Positions 45,407 through 53,791 of a DNA stretch of 64,000 nucleotides are shown here, in pieces. This stretch comes from JACPFV01 sp038043245 (GTDB lineage: Bacteria; Pseudomonadota; Gammaproteobacteria; Nevskiales; Nevskiaceae), in NCBI GenBank assembly GCA_038043245.1, contig JBBTCH010000003.1:215374-279373 (forward strand). The letters are read 5' to 3'. Both the position numbers and the translations under genes were made by a program. Each line of letters begins with the position of its first letter. Positions within the stretch are counted from its first letter, which is position 1. The notes under the pieces are model-generated. The model searched no databases and had not been told where the DNA came from. It saw nothing but the letters and a program-made list of their open reading frames with translations.

Positions 45407-45890
45407 CGCCAAATCCGGCTACAAGGCGCCGCCTAAACCGAAATCCGGTGAGTTCGAGAAAGTCCGCATCGCGCTGATCGCCACGCGCTGGAACACCGAG
45501 ATCGTCGATGCCCTGATCGCGGGCGCGCATCGGCAGCTGGCCGCTTGGGGCGTGAAGCCCAAACGCATCGAATTGCTGCACGCGCCCGGCGCTTATGAAT
45601 TGCCACTGGCCTGCGAACTGGCGGCGAAAAGCCGTCGTTACGACGGCGTGATCGCGCTCGGCGCGGTGATCCGCGGCGATACGCCGCATTTCGATTTTGT
45701 CGCCGGCGAATGCGCGCGGGGGCTGATGGATGTGCAGTTGAAATACCGCTTGCCGGTCGGGTTTGGCGTGCTGACCGTGAATACGCCGAAGCAGGCGCAG
45801 GAGCGTGCGGGCGCGGGCGCTGACAACAAGGGCGCAGAATCCGCTGCGGCAGTCCTCGAGATGATTCGACTGCAACGGAGTCTCAAATGA
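45399..45890 (+). CDS. ribH: 6,7-dimethyl-8-ribityllumazine synthase
   Basis: A 163-residue enzyme joining the DHBP product to the ribitylamino-pyrimidine. The GTG at 45399 overlaps the previous stop by 8 bases; no better start precedes the conserved core. Landmarks: IALIATRWNTEIVDALIAGA, LHAPGAYELPLACE, ALGAVIRGDTPHFDFVAGE (active-site His) and FGVLTVNTPKQAQERAG. Length is close to E. coli RibE/RibH (156). Confidence 0.95.
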   Translation: MIDAKSGYKAPPKPKSGEFEKVRIALIATRWNTEIVDALIAGAHRQLAAWGVKPKRIELLHAPGAYELPLACELAAKSRRYDGVIALGAVIRGDTPHFDFVAGECARGLMDVQLKYRLPVGFGVLTVNTPKQAQERAGAGADNKGAESAAAVLEMIRLQRSLK

Positions 45891-46330
45891 GCGAGGGTGC
45901 GCCGATCAGCCGCCGCGGCCTGGCGCGGCGCATGACCGTGCAGGCGGTGTATCACTGGCTGGTCAACGAGACCACGCCGGAAAAATTACAGAAGCAGTTT
46001 CGTGACGATCCCGGCTTGGGTCGCGCCGATGGTGAGTATTTCAACGAGCTGCTCGACGGCACCGTGCGCGAGATGGCAGCGCTGGACGCTCACATCACGC
46101 CGCTGCTGGACCGGCCCTTGGCACAGCTCGATCCAGTGGAGCATGCCGTGTTGCTGGTTGCCGCTTACGAGCTCTCGCACAAGCCCGAGGTGCCCTGGCG
46201 CGTGGTGGTCAACGAGGCGGTGAACTTGGCCAAGATGTTCGGCGCCGAGGAAGGCTACAAGTTCGTCAACGGTGTCCTCGACAAGCTGGCGCGGTTAAAG
46301 CGCGCCGATGAGGTTGCCGCAAAGCTGTAA
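45887..46330 (+). CDS. nusB: Transcription antitermination factor NusB
   Basis: A 147-residue all-helical RNA-binding protein that acts with NusE on boxA of rRNA operons. It has the N-terminal RRGLARRMTVQAVYHWLV and the C-terminal NEAVNLAKMFGAEEGYKFVNGVLDKLA signature. It overlaps ribH by 4 bases; the ribH-nusB order is widely conserved. Confidence 0.96.
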   Translation: MSEGAPISRRGLARRMTVQAVYHWLVNETTPEKLQKQFRDDPGLGRADGEYFNELLDGTVREMAALDAHITPLLDRPLAQLDPVEHAVLLVAAYELSHKPEVPWRVVVNEAVNLAKMFGAEEGYKFVNGVLDKLARLKRADEVAAKL

Positions 46331-46354
46331 AACAAAGTCGTTACAAGAAGCGCT

Positions 46355-47287
46355 ATGGACGAGTTCGAACTGATCCGCCGTTACTTCAAGGCGCTGACGC
46401 CTGCGCGTCGCGGCGTGCGGCTGGGCATTGGCGACGACGCCGCCTTGCTGCAGGTTCCGCTGGGCCATGAATTGGCGGTGACTACCGACACATTGGTGGC
46501 GGGCCGCCATTTCGTCGAAGACGCCGCTGCTGAGGACGTCGGCTGGAAATCACTGGCGGTCAACCTGTCCGATCTCGCGGCGATGGGAGCGGAGCCGCGC
46601 TGGTTCACGCTGGCATTGACGCTGCGGCTGGCGGATCCGGTCTGGCTCAAGGGTTTTGCCGAAGGCTTGCGCGCGTCGGCCCAAGCGGCTGGCGTGACCC
46701 TGGTCGGCGGCGATACCACGCAAGGGCCGCTGTCGGTGACGATCACCGCGATGGGCAGTCTGCCGGCGAAAAAAGCCATCCGCCGCGCGGGCGCAAAAGC
46801 GGGGGATGTCATTTGCGTGACCGGCACACTGGGCGATGCCGCGCTCGCGCTGGAGCTGGGCGTGGCTGCGCCTGCCGCGCTGAAGACGCGCCTCAATCGC
46901 CCGATGCCGCGATTGAAAGCAGGTCGTGCGCTTTGCGGAGTGGCGCATGCGGCGATTGATCTGTCCGACGGACTTGCCGGCGATCTCAGCCATATCCTTG
47001 AAGCCAGCGGCGTCGGCGCAGAAATCCTGGCGACGAAGCTGCCCGTTTCGCGTGAGTTCGCGACGCTGGCGCCTGCCGAATCGCGTCTGCGCTTGCAGAC
47101 CATTGGCGGTGACGATTACGAATTGTGCTTCTGCCTGCCGCAGTCGAAGCTGGACACCGTGCGCCGCAAGCTGGGTGTGCCGGTCACGGTGATCGGCAAA
47201 ATCACCAGGAAATCGGGCCTGCGCATTCTTGATGCGGCCGGCAAGCCGGTGCCGCTGGCGCCGCACGGTTATCGGCATTTCGTCTAA
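46355..47287 (+). CDS. thiL: Thiamine-monophosphate kinase
   Basis: A 310-residue AIR-synthase-fold kinase making thiamine diphosphate. Landmarks: MDEFELIRRYF, GIGDDAALLQVP (metal-binding Asp pair), TDTLVAGRHF, VNLSDLAAMGAEPRWFTLALTL, LVGGDTTQGPLSVTITAMG and AAIDLSDGLAGDLSHIL. Length is typical. The pgpA gene starts directly after its stop codon. Confidence 0.96.
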   Translation: MDEFELIRRYFKALTPARRGVRLGIGDDAALLQVPLGHELAVTTDTLVAGRHFVEDAAAEDVGWKSLAVNLSDLAAMGAEPRWFTLALTLRLADPVWLKGFAEGLRASAQAAGVTLVGGDTTQGPLSVTITAMGSLPAKKAIRRAGAKAGDVICVTGTLGDAALALELGVAAPAALKTRLNRPMPRLKAGRALCGVAHAAIDLSDGLAGDLSHILEASGVGAEILATKLPVSREFATLAPAESRLRLQTIGGDDYELCFCLPQSKLDTVRRKLGVPVTVIGKITRKSGLRILDAAGKPVPLAPHGYRHFV

Positions 47288-47809
47288 ATGGATCTCGGCC
47301 GTCCGCAAGACAAAGCCCCCAAACCGCCAGCGCGGTTGATTCTCACCACGCCAGAACATCTCATCGCGTTTGGTTTTGGGTCAGGACTTTCGCCGGTTGC
47401 ACCGGGCACCGCCGGCACTCTGGCCGCGATTCCGCTATGGCTGGCGCTGTGCTGGCTGCCGCTGCCGCTCTACGCGGCCGCGCTGGTTGCGCTGATTCTG
47501 TTCGGCATCTGGGTGTGCGGGGAAAGCGCGCGGTTGCTCGGCATCCCCGACTGTCCCGGCATCGTCTTCGACGAAATCGCTGGCTTCTGCATTGCGGCGA
47601 CGCCGTTGATCCTCGGCATTTCGCTGCCGTTCTGGCCCGGCCTGCTGTTGGCATTTGTCCTGTTCAGGATTTTCGACATTCTCAAGCCTTGGCCGATTCG
47701 CTGGCTGGATTCGCAGGTCCACGGCGGTTTCGGCATCATGCTCGACGACCTGTTCGCAGGGGTTTACTCGGCTGCTGTACTTTGGGGTGTCAACGCGTGG
47801 ATGACCTGA
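47288..47809 (+). CDS. pgpA: Phosphatidylglycerophosphatase A
   Basis: A 173-residue inner-membrane phosphatase that makes phosphatidylglycerol, the lipid donor used by Lgt. It has GFGSGLSPVAPGTAGTLAAIPLW, the conserved acidic VFDEIAGFCIA, FRIFDILKPWPI and HGGFGIMLDDLFAGVYS, with three to four hydrophobic helices. The order nusB-thiL-pgpA is common in proteobacteria. Confidence 0.96.
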   Translation: MDLGRPQDKAPKPPARLILTTPEHLIAFGFGSGLSPVAPGTAGTLAAIPLWLALCWLPLPLYAAALVALILFGIWVCGESARLLGIPDCPGIVFDEIAGFCIAATPLILGISLPFWPGLLLAFVLFRIFDILKPWPIRWLDSQVHGGFGIMLDDLFAGVYSAAVLWGVNAWMT

Positions 47810-48480
47810 AAAAACTGCTCGACAACAACGCGCGCTGGGCGGCGGAAGCGGTTACCCAAGACCCGGAATTCTTCCTGCGCCTGATGCGCCAGCAGCGCCC
47901 GGACTATCTCTGGATCGGCTGCTCGGATTCACGCGTGCCGGCCAACGAGATCGTCGATCTGCTGCCGGGCGAACTGTTTGTGCACCGCAATGTCGCCAAC
48001 GTGGTCTCGCATTCCGACCTCAACTGCCAGTCGGTGATCCAGTTCGCGGTCGATGTGCTCAAGATCAAGCACATCATCGTCGTCGGCCATTACCGTTGCA
48101 GCGGTGTGCATGCGGCCCTGCACGATTCACCGGTGGGCCTGTCGCAGCACTGGCTCGGTCATGTGCGCGACGTTGCCTCGCGCCACAAGGCCCTGCTCGA
48201 TCGCGAACCGACGCCGGAGCATCGCGAATCCCTGCTGTGCGAACTGAACGTGCTGGAGCAGGCGGCCAACGTCTGCTCCAGCACCGCCGTCACCGCGGCC
48301 TGGTCGCGCGGCCAGCCGCTGTCGGTGCACGGCTGGATCTATGGTCTGCGCGATGGACGGCTGCGCTCGCTGGATTTCTCGGTCAGCGAGAATCTGGATC
48401 TGTCGGCACTGCGCGAGCGGGCGGTTAAACAGATTCTCGATGCGCGTGCGCAGCACGCGAAACAGCGCATCAAAACCTAG
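47797..48480 (+). CDS. can: Beta-class carbonic anhydrase
   Basis: A 227-residue zinc enzyme interconverting CO2 and bicarbonate in the cytoplasm. The GTG at 47797 overlaps pgpA by 13 bases and gives MDDLKKLLDNNARW, the usual N-terminus; the longer frame from 47437 is a shadow over pgpA. Zinc ligands lie in WIGCSDSRVPANEI (with the Asp-Arg dyad) and VVGHYRCSGV. Length matches E. coli Can (220). Bicarbonate would serve the biotin-dependent carboxylase encoded at 60667. Confidence 0.95.
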   Translation: MDDLKKLLDNNARWAAEAVTQDPEFFLRLMRQQRPDYLWIGCSDSRVPANEIVDLLPGELFVHRNVANVVSHSDLNCQSVIQFAVDVLKIKHIIVVGHYRCSGVHAALHDSPVGLSQHWLGHVRDVASRHKALLDREPTPEHRESLLCELNVLEQAANVCSSTAVTAAWSRGQPLSVHGWIYGLRDGRLRSLDFSVSENLDLSALRERAVKQILDARAQHAKQRIKT

Positions 48481-48541
48481 ACGTCGGTAAGCCTCATTCC
48501 CGATTGCGTACGGCGTGAGCGCACGGCATTCTGAGCGCACC

Positions 48542-50329
48542 ATGACCAATACGATTCGCATCGGCTGCGCTTCCGCCTTCTGGGGCGACACCAACACCGC
48601 CGCCGCGCAACTGGTGCAAAAAGGTAAGCTCGATTATCTGGTGTTCGATTATCTGGCCGAGATCACCATGTCGATCCTTGCGGCCAAGCGCATGAAGGAT
48701 CCCAACGACGGTTACGCCACCGATTTCGTCGAGCATGTGATGGCGCCGCTGATGGCGCAGATCAAGCAGCAGGGAATCAAGGTGATCGCCAATGCCGGCG
48801 GGGTCAATCCGCTGGCCTGCAAAAAAGCGCTGGAAGAGGTTGCCGCCAAGGCCGGTGTTGCGCTCAAGGTCGGCGTGGTTCTGGGTGACGACCTGTTGCC
48901 GCGCAAAAAAGAATTTTCGGATTGCACCGAGATCGACACTGGCAAGCCGATGCCCGGCAGCTTTGTTTCGATGAATGCCTACCTCGGCGCGTTCCCGATC
49001 GCCAAAGCGCTGGATGAGGGCGCGCAGATCGTCATCACCGGCCGCTGTGTGGATTCGGCGGTGGTGCTGGGGCCGATGATCCACGAATTCGGCTGGAAGG
49101 AAACGGACTACGACAAGCTCGCAGCCGGCTCGATCGCTGGGCACATCATCGAGTGCGGCGCGCAGTGCACCGGCGGCAACTTCACCGACTGGGAACTTGT
49201 GAAGGGCCATTTCCCCGACATGGGCTTTCCAATTGTCGAGGCGCAGGCCGATGGTGGATTCACCGTGACCAAGCCGGACAACACGGGCGGGCTGGTATCG
49301 GTGCACACCGTGCTCGAGCAGATGCTCTATGAGATCGGCGACCCGCGCGCCTACCTGCTGCCGGACGTGGTCTGCGATTTCACGCAGGTCAAACTTGAAC
49401 AGGCCGGCGAACATCGCGTGAAGGTCAGCGGCTGCAGGGGTTATGCGCCCACCCCGTCATACAAAGTCAGCGCGACCTATCCGGCCGGCATGCGCTGCGC
49501 CGCGCTGTTCATGATCGGCGGCATTGATGCGGCGAAAAAGGGTCGTGCCTCGGCGTCGTCCGTAATCGAAAAAGTCCGGCGCCAGCTGCTGGAGCAGAAA
49601 CTGGGTGATTTCACCGGCGTGGATATTCACTGCATCGGCGCCGAGGAAACTTACGGACCCCATGCGCGCGCCGCTGTAGCGGCCACGCGCGAAGTCGTGG
49701 TGAAGATCGCCGTGCAGCATCCGAATCCCAAGGCGCTGAAACTGTTTGCGCGCGAGATCGCGCAGGCCGCGACCGCGATGGCGCCGGGGTTCACGGGCTA
49801 TTTCGGCGGCGGCCGCCCGGAGCCGCACATGATCCCCAAGCTGTTTTCGACTCTGGTGCCCAAGGACAAGGTGCCGGTTGAAGTGGTGGTGGGCGACCAA
49901 GGTTTCCCGGTCAGCGTTTCTTCCAAAGGCTCTTTTGAGTCTCCGCAAGCCGAGCCCGAGCAAATTCCTTCAGTGAAAGCCGACACCACAGTGCCGCTGA
50001 TCAAACTGGCGCTGGCGCGCTCGGGCGACAAGGGCGATCACGCCAACATCGGCGTCATCGCGCGCAAAGCCGAATATCTGCCGTATATCCGAGCCGCTCT
50101 CAGTACGGCGGCACTGCGCAAGTACTTCGCACATGTTTTGGCGGGCGGCGAGAGCGGCAAGGTCGAGCGCTGGGAGTTGCCGGGCACGATGAGCCTCAAT
50201 TTCCTGCTGCATCACGCGCTTGGCAACGGCGGCGCGGCGAGTTTGCGCACCGATCCGCAGGGCAAGGCCTACGGCCAGATGTTGCTGGACTTTCCGGTGC
50301 CGGTGCCAGCCGCTCTATTGAAAGACTGA
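48542..50329 (+). CDS. AtuA-like acyclic terpene utilisation family protein with C-terminal AtuA-like domain
   Basis: A 595-residue protein; the ATG at 48542 gives MTNTIRIGCASAFWGDTNTAA, the standard start of the DUF1446/AtuA family, whereas 48515 adds nine atypical residues. The AtuA domain covers about residues 3-450 (LDYLVFDYLAEITMSIL, VIANAGGVNPLAC, GRCVDSAVVLGPMIHEFGW). A linker leads to a second conserved domain at about 490-590 (IKLALARSGDKGDHANIGVIARKAEYLPYI). Its catalytic role is unknown; AtuA is needed for citronellol/geraniol growth in Pseudomonas. It fits with the carboxyltransferase, SDR and dehydrogenase genes near 60-64 kb. Confidence 0.88.
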   Translation: MTNTIRIGCASAFWGDTNTAAAQLVQKGKLDYLVFDYLAEITMSILAAKRMKDPNDGYATDFVEHVMAPLMAQIKQQGIKVIANAGGVNPLACKKALEEVAAKAGVALKVGVVLGDDLLPRKKEFSDCTEIDTGKPMPGSFVSMNAYLGAFPIAKALDEGAQIVITGRCVDSAVVLGPMIHEFGWKETDYDKLAAGSIAGHIIECGAQCTGGNFTDWELVKGHFPDMGFPIVEAQADGGFTVTKPDNTGGLVSVHTVLEQMLYEIGDPRAYLLPDVVCDFTQVKLEQAGEHRVKVSGCRGYAPTPSYKVSATYPAGMRCAALFMIGGIDAAKKGRASASSVIEKVRRQLLEQKLGDFTGVDIHCIGAEETYGPHARAAVAATREVVVKIAVQHPNPKALKLFAREIAQAATAMAPGFTGYFGGGRPEPHMIPKLFSTLVPKDKVPVEVVVGDQGFPVSVSSKGSFESPQAEPEQIPSVKADTTVPLIKLALARSGDKGDHANIGVIARKAEYLPYIRAALSTAALRKYFAHVLAGGESGKVERWELPGTMSLNFLLHHALGNGGAASLRTDPQGKAYGQMLLDFPVPVPAALLKD

Positions 50330-50367
50330 TTTGGCGCTAAGGCCAACGAATCCGACCCTAGTCGGGC

Positions 50368-50373
50368 TAAAAT
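50368..50373 (+). promoter_or_regulatory. Candidate -10 box of the ETF operon
   Basis: TAAAAT lies 28 bases before the ETF:quinone oxidoreductase start. A small stem CCGAC-ccta-GTCGG (50352-50365) lies directly upstream. No clear -35 box is seen. Confidence 0.3.
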
Positions 50374-50401
50374 CGCCGCTCTTTTCGCAGACGCTTTCCC
50401 C

Positions 50402-52072
50402 ATGAGCGATACCAGCGTGGCCCGTGACGTGATGGAGTACGACGTCGTCGTCGTCGGCGGTGGCCCGGCCGGGCTGTCGGCAGCCATCCGTCTGAAACAG
50501 CTGGCCGCCAAGGCGGGCAAGGAACTGGGCGTCTGCTTGGTCGAGAAAGGCTCCGAAGTCGGTGCCCACATTCTTTCCGGAGCGGTGTTCGAGCCGCGCG
50601 CACTGAATGAGCTGATCCCGGACTGGAAAGCCAAAGGCGCGCCGCTCAAGACCGAGGTCAGGCGCGACGACGTCTATTTTTATTTCAGCGAATCCGGCGC
50701 CTTTCGCATGCCGGGCCTGTTGGTGCCCAAGCCCATGCACAACGAGGGCAACTACATCATCTCGCTGGGCAATCTCTGCCGCTGGCTGGGTCAGCAGGCG
50801 GAAGCGCTGGGCGTGGAAATCTACCCGGGCTTCGCCGCGCAGACGCCGATCATCGAGGGCGGCGTGGTCAAGGGCGTGACCATCGGCGACATGGGTGTGA
50901 GCCACAAGGGCGAGAAGAAAGACAGCTTCACGCCGGGCATGGAATTACGCGCCAAGTACACCTTGTTCGCAGAAGGCTGCCGTGGCCATCTCGGCAAGCA
51001 GCTGATCAAGCAGTTTCAGCTCGACAAGGACTCCGACCCGCCGCACTACGGCCTCGGCCTCAAGGAAGTCTGGACGGTGGACCCGACCAAGCACCAGCCC
51101 GGTCTGGTGGTACACGGCGCGGGCTGGCCCCTGAACCTGCTCGGTACCGATGCGCTCGGCGGGTCCTTCCTCTATCACCTGGAAAACAACACGGTGGTGG
51201 TGGGTCTGATCGTGGATCTGTCCTATACCAATCCCTGGCTGTCACCGTTCGACGAGTTCCAGCGCTTCAAGCATCACCCGGTAATTCGCCAGTACCTCGA
51301 AGGTGGCACTCGCGTGGCCTATGGCGCGCGCGCGCTCAACAAGGGCGGCGTCGACTCGCTGCCGAAAATGGTATTCCCAGGCGGCGCGCTCATCGGTTGC
51401 GACCTCGGCACCATGAACTACGCCAAGATCAAAGGCAGCCACACTGCGATGAAGTCCGGAATGCTCGCCGCCGAAGCGTTCGGTGCGGCGCTGCTGGCCG
51501 GCAACGCCGGCGGCGAGACGCTGGAGGCCTATCCGCAGGCGTTCAAAGCCAGTTGGCTCTTTGATGAGCTGTACAAGAGCCGCAACTTCGGTGTCTTCCT
51601 GCACAAGTTCGGCGCCCTCATCGGCGGCGCCATCAACTGGGTCGAGCAGAACATCTTCGGTGGCAGGTTCCCGTTCACCGTGCACGACCGCAAGCGTGAT
51701 CACGAAACACTGAAGCTCGCGACGGATTCGCGGAAAATCGAATACCCCAAGCCGGACGGCAAGCTCAGCTTCGACAAGCTGTCGTCGGTGTTCCTGTCCT
51801 CGACCAACCACGAGGAAGACCAGCCGGTGCATCTGAAACTCGCCGACGCTTCGATTCCCATCAGCAAGAACCTGCCGCTGTACGCCGAGCCTGCGCAGCG
51901 CTACTGCCCGGCCGGCGTGTATGAGGTCGTGGGCGAGGGCGCGACGCAGAAATTCCAGATCAACGCGCAGAACTGCGTGCACTGCAAGACCTGCGACATC
52001 AAGGATCCGGCGCAGAACATCACCTGGGTCGCGCCGGAAGGCAGCGGCGGCCCCAACTACGCCAGCATGTAA
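50402..52072 (+). CDS. Electron transfer flavoprotein-ubiquinone oxidoreductase
   Basis: A 556-residue membrane-associated FAD and [4Fe-4S] enzyme that passes electrons from ETF to ubiquinone. The FAD loop VVVVGGGPAGLSAAIRL is at about residues 14-30. The C-terminal cluster cysteines are in YCPAGVYE and CVHCKTCDIKDPAQNITWV. The stretch LGTMNYAKIKGSHTAMKSGMLAAEA is also typical. Length matches bacterial members. EtfB and EtfA follow, so one operon encodes the whole electron path from acyl-CoA dehydrogenases. Confidence 0.97.
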   Translation: MSDTSVARDVMEYDVVVVGGGPAGLSAAIRLKQLAAKAGKELGVCLVEKGSEVGAHILSGAVFEPRALNELIPDWKAKGAPLKTEVRRDDVYFYFSESGAFRMPGLLVPKPMHNEGNYIISLGNLCRWLGQQAEALGVEIYPGFAAQTPIIEGGVVKGVTIGDMGVSHKGEKKDSFTPGMELRAKYTLFAEGCRGHLGKQLIKQFQLDKDSDPPHYGLGLKEVWTVDPTKHQPGLVVHGAGWPLNLLGTDALGGSFLYHLENNTVVVGLIVDLSYTNPWLSPFDEFQRFKHHPVIRQYLEGGTRVAYGARALNKGGVDSLPKMVFPGGALIGCDLGTMNYAKIKGSHTAMKSGMLAAEAFGAALLAGNAGGETLEAYPQAFKASWLFDELYKSRNFGVFLHKFGALIGGAINWVEQNIFGGRFPFTVHDRKRDHETLKLATDSRKIEYPKPDGKLSFDKLSSVFLSSTNHEEDQPVHLKLADASIPISKNLPLYAEPAQRYCPAGVYEVVGEGATQKFQINAQNCVHCKTCDIKDPAQNITWVAPEGSGGPNYASM

Positions 52073-52091
52073 ATATTCTCAAGAGGAAAAA

Positions 52092-52841
52092 ATGAAAGCA
52101 TTGGTCAGCGTCAAACGCGTCATTGATTACAACGTCCGCATCCAGATCAAGCCGGACGGCTCGGGCGTGATCACCGACGGCATCAAGCATTCGATGAATC
52201 CGTTCGACGAGATCGCGATGGAAGAAGCGGTGCGCCTGAAGGAAAAGGGCCAGGTCACCGAGATCATCGCAGTCACCCTCGGCGGCGCCAAGTGCGAGGA
52301 GACCCTTCGCACGGCGTTGGCATTCGGCGCCGACCGCGCGATTCACGTCAAGGAAGAAGGCGAGATACAGCCGCTGACGGCGGCGCGCGTGCTGGCCGCT
52401 TTGTTCAAGAAAGAAGCGCCGGGCTTGTTCCTGCTCGGCAAGCAGGCGATTGACGACGACGCCAACCAGACCGGACAGATGCTGGCGGCGCTGGTGGACC
52501 GTCCGCAGGCGACGTTTGCCTCGAAGGTTGAGGTGGACGGCCAGAAAGCCACGGTGACCCGCGAAGTGGATGCGGGCCTGGAAACGCTGGAAGTCGATTT
52601 GCCGGCGATTGTCACCACCGACCTGCGCCTCAACGAGCCGCGCTATCTGAAGCTGCCCGACATCATGAAGGCGAAGAAGAAGCCGGTTGAGACGGTGAGC
52701 ATCGCCGGTCTTGGCGTTCAGGTCGCACCGGCGGTGAAACTGGTCAAAACCGCAGCACCGCCGACACGCAGCAAGGGTGTGATGGTGAAAACTGCCGACG
52801 AATTGATTGCGGCACTCAAAGCAAAGGGGTTGGTGTCATGA
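52092..52841 (+). CDS. etfB: Electron transfer flavoprotein beta subunit
   Basis: A 249-residue AMP-binding subunit. The ATG at 52092 is preceded by AGAGGAAAA; the longer frame from 51921 is a shadow over the previous gene. Landmarks: MKALVSVKRVIDYNVRI, MNPFDEIAMEEAVRLKE, LLGKQAIDDDANQTGQMLAALV and the signature DLPAIVTTDLRLNEPRYLKLPDIMKAKKKP. It overlaps etfA by 4 bases. Confidence 0.97.
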   Translation: MKALVSVKRVIDYNVRIQIKPDGSGVITDGIKHSMNPFDEIAMEEAVRLKEKGQVTEIIAVTLGGAKCEETLRTALAFGADRAIHVKEEGEIQPLTAARVLAALFKKEAPGLFLLGKQAIDDDANQTGQMLAALVDRPQATFASKVEVDGQKATVTREVDAGLETLEVDLPAIVTTDLRLNEPRYLKLPDIMKAKKKPVETVSIAGLGVQVAPAVKLVKTAAPPTRSKGVMVKTADELIAALKAKGLVS

Positions 52842-53776
52842 GCAAAATTCTCATCGTTGCAGACCACGCCGACGGCAAACTCAATGCGGCGACCGCCAAA
52901 GTCGTCGCCTGTGCCGCCAAGATCGGCGGCGAGATCGAAGTCGCGGTGTTCGCGGCCGATGGCAGTTCCGTTGCAGCCGCCGCTGCGAAACTCGCGGGTG
53001 TGACCAAGGTGCTGCAGGTGGACAACGCCGCCAATGCACATCCGATCGCAGCCACTCTGGCGCCTCAGGTTGAAGCACTGGCCAAAGTCCGCGGTGCGAC
53101 CCATGTACTCGGTGCCGGCTCGACCTTCGGCAAGGACCTGATGCCGCGCATCGCCGCGCATCTGGGCGTGCCGCAGGTTTCCGACATCATGGCCGTACAT
53201 TCGGCGACGAGCTTTGATCGTCCAATCTACGCCGGCAACGCCATCTGCACGGTGGAAGTGCCAGCGGGCACGGTGGTGGGCACGGTGCGCCTGGCCTCGT
53301 TCACCGCCGTAGCTTCGAGCGGCTCGGCAGCGGTTGAGAAAGTCGCCGTCACCGCCAGCCTGCCGTCGCACACGCGCTTCGTCAGCCTCGCCGCGCAGAA
53401 GAGCGAGCGTCCCGAATTGCAGTCCGCCGCCCGTGTCGTCTCCGGTGGCCGCGCCTTCGGCAGCGCCGACAATTTCAAGATCCTCTATGCGTTCGCTGAC
53501 AAATTGAAGGCCGGCGTCGGAGCCTCGCGCGCAGCGGTGGACTCCGGTTATGTGCCCAACGACATGCAGGTGGGACAGACCGGCAAGATCATCGCGCCGG
53601 AACTGTACGTCGCGGTCGGTATCTCGGGCGCCATCCAGCATCTGGCCGGCATCAAGGACGCGCGCACCATCGTCGCCATCAACAAGGACCCGGAAGCGCC
53701 GATCTTTGAAGTGGCGGACATCGGCCTAGTCGGTGACCTGTTCCAGATTCTCCCGGAACTGACCGGCAAGCTTTGA
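52838..53776 (+). CDS. etfA: Electron transfer flavoprotein alpha subunit
   Basis: A 312-residue FAD-binding subunit. The C-terminal FAD domain shows VVSGGRAFGSADNFKI, GASRAAVDSGYVPNDMQVGQTGKIIAPELYVAVGISGAIQH and the ETF-alpha signature IVAINKDPEAPIFEVADIGLVGD. It pairs with EtfB and accepts electrons from the acyl-CoA dehydrogenases encoded at 24673 and 62944. Confidence 0.98.
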   Translation: MSKILIVADHADGKLNAATAKVVACAAKIGGEIEVAVFAADGSSVAAAAAKLAGVTKVLQVDNAANAHPIAATLAPQVEALAKVRGATHVLGAGSTFGKDLMPRIAAHLGVPQVSDIMAVHSATSFDRPIYAGNAICTVEVPAGTVVGTVRLASFTAVASSGSAAVEKVAVTASLPSHTRFVSLAAQKSERPELQSAARVVSGGRAFGSADNFKILYAFADKLKAGVGASRAAVDSGYVPNDMQVGQTGKIIAPELYVAVGISGAIQHLAGIKDARTIVAINKDPEAPIFEVADIGLVGDLFQILPELTGKL

Positions 53777-53791
53777 CGGAAGAGGTGCGCC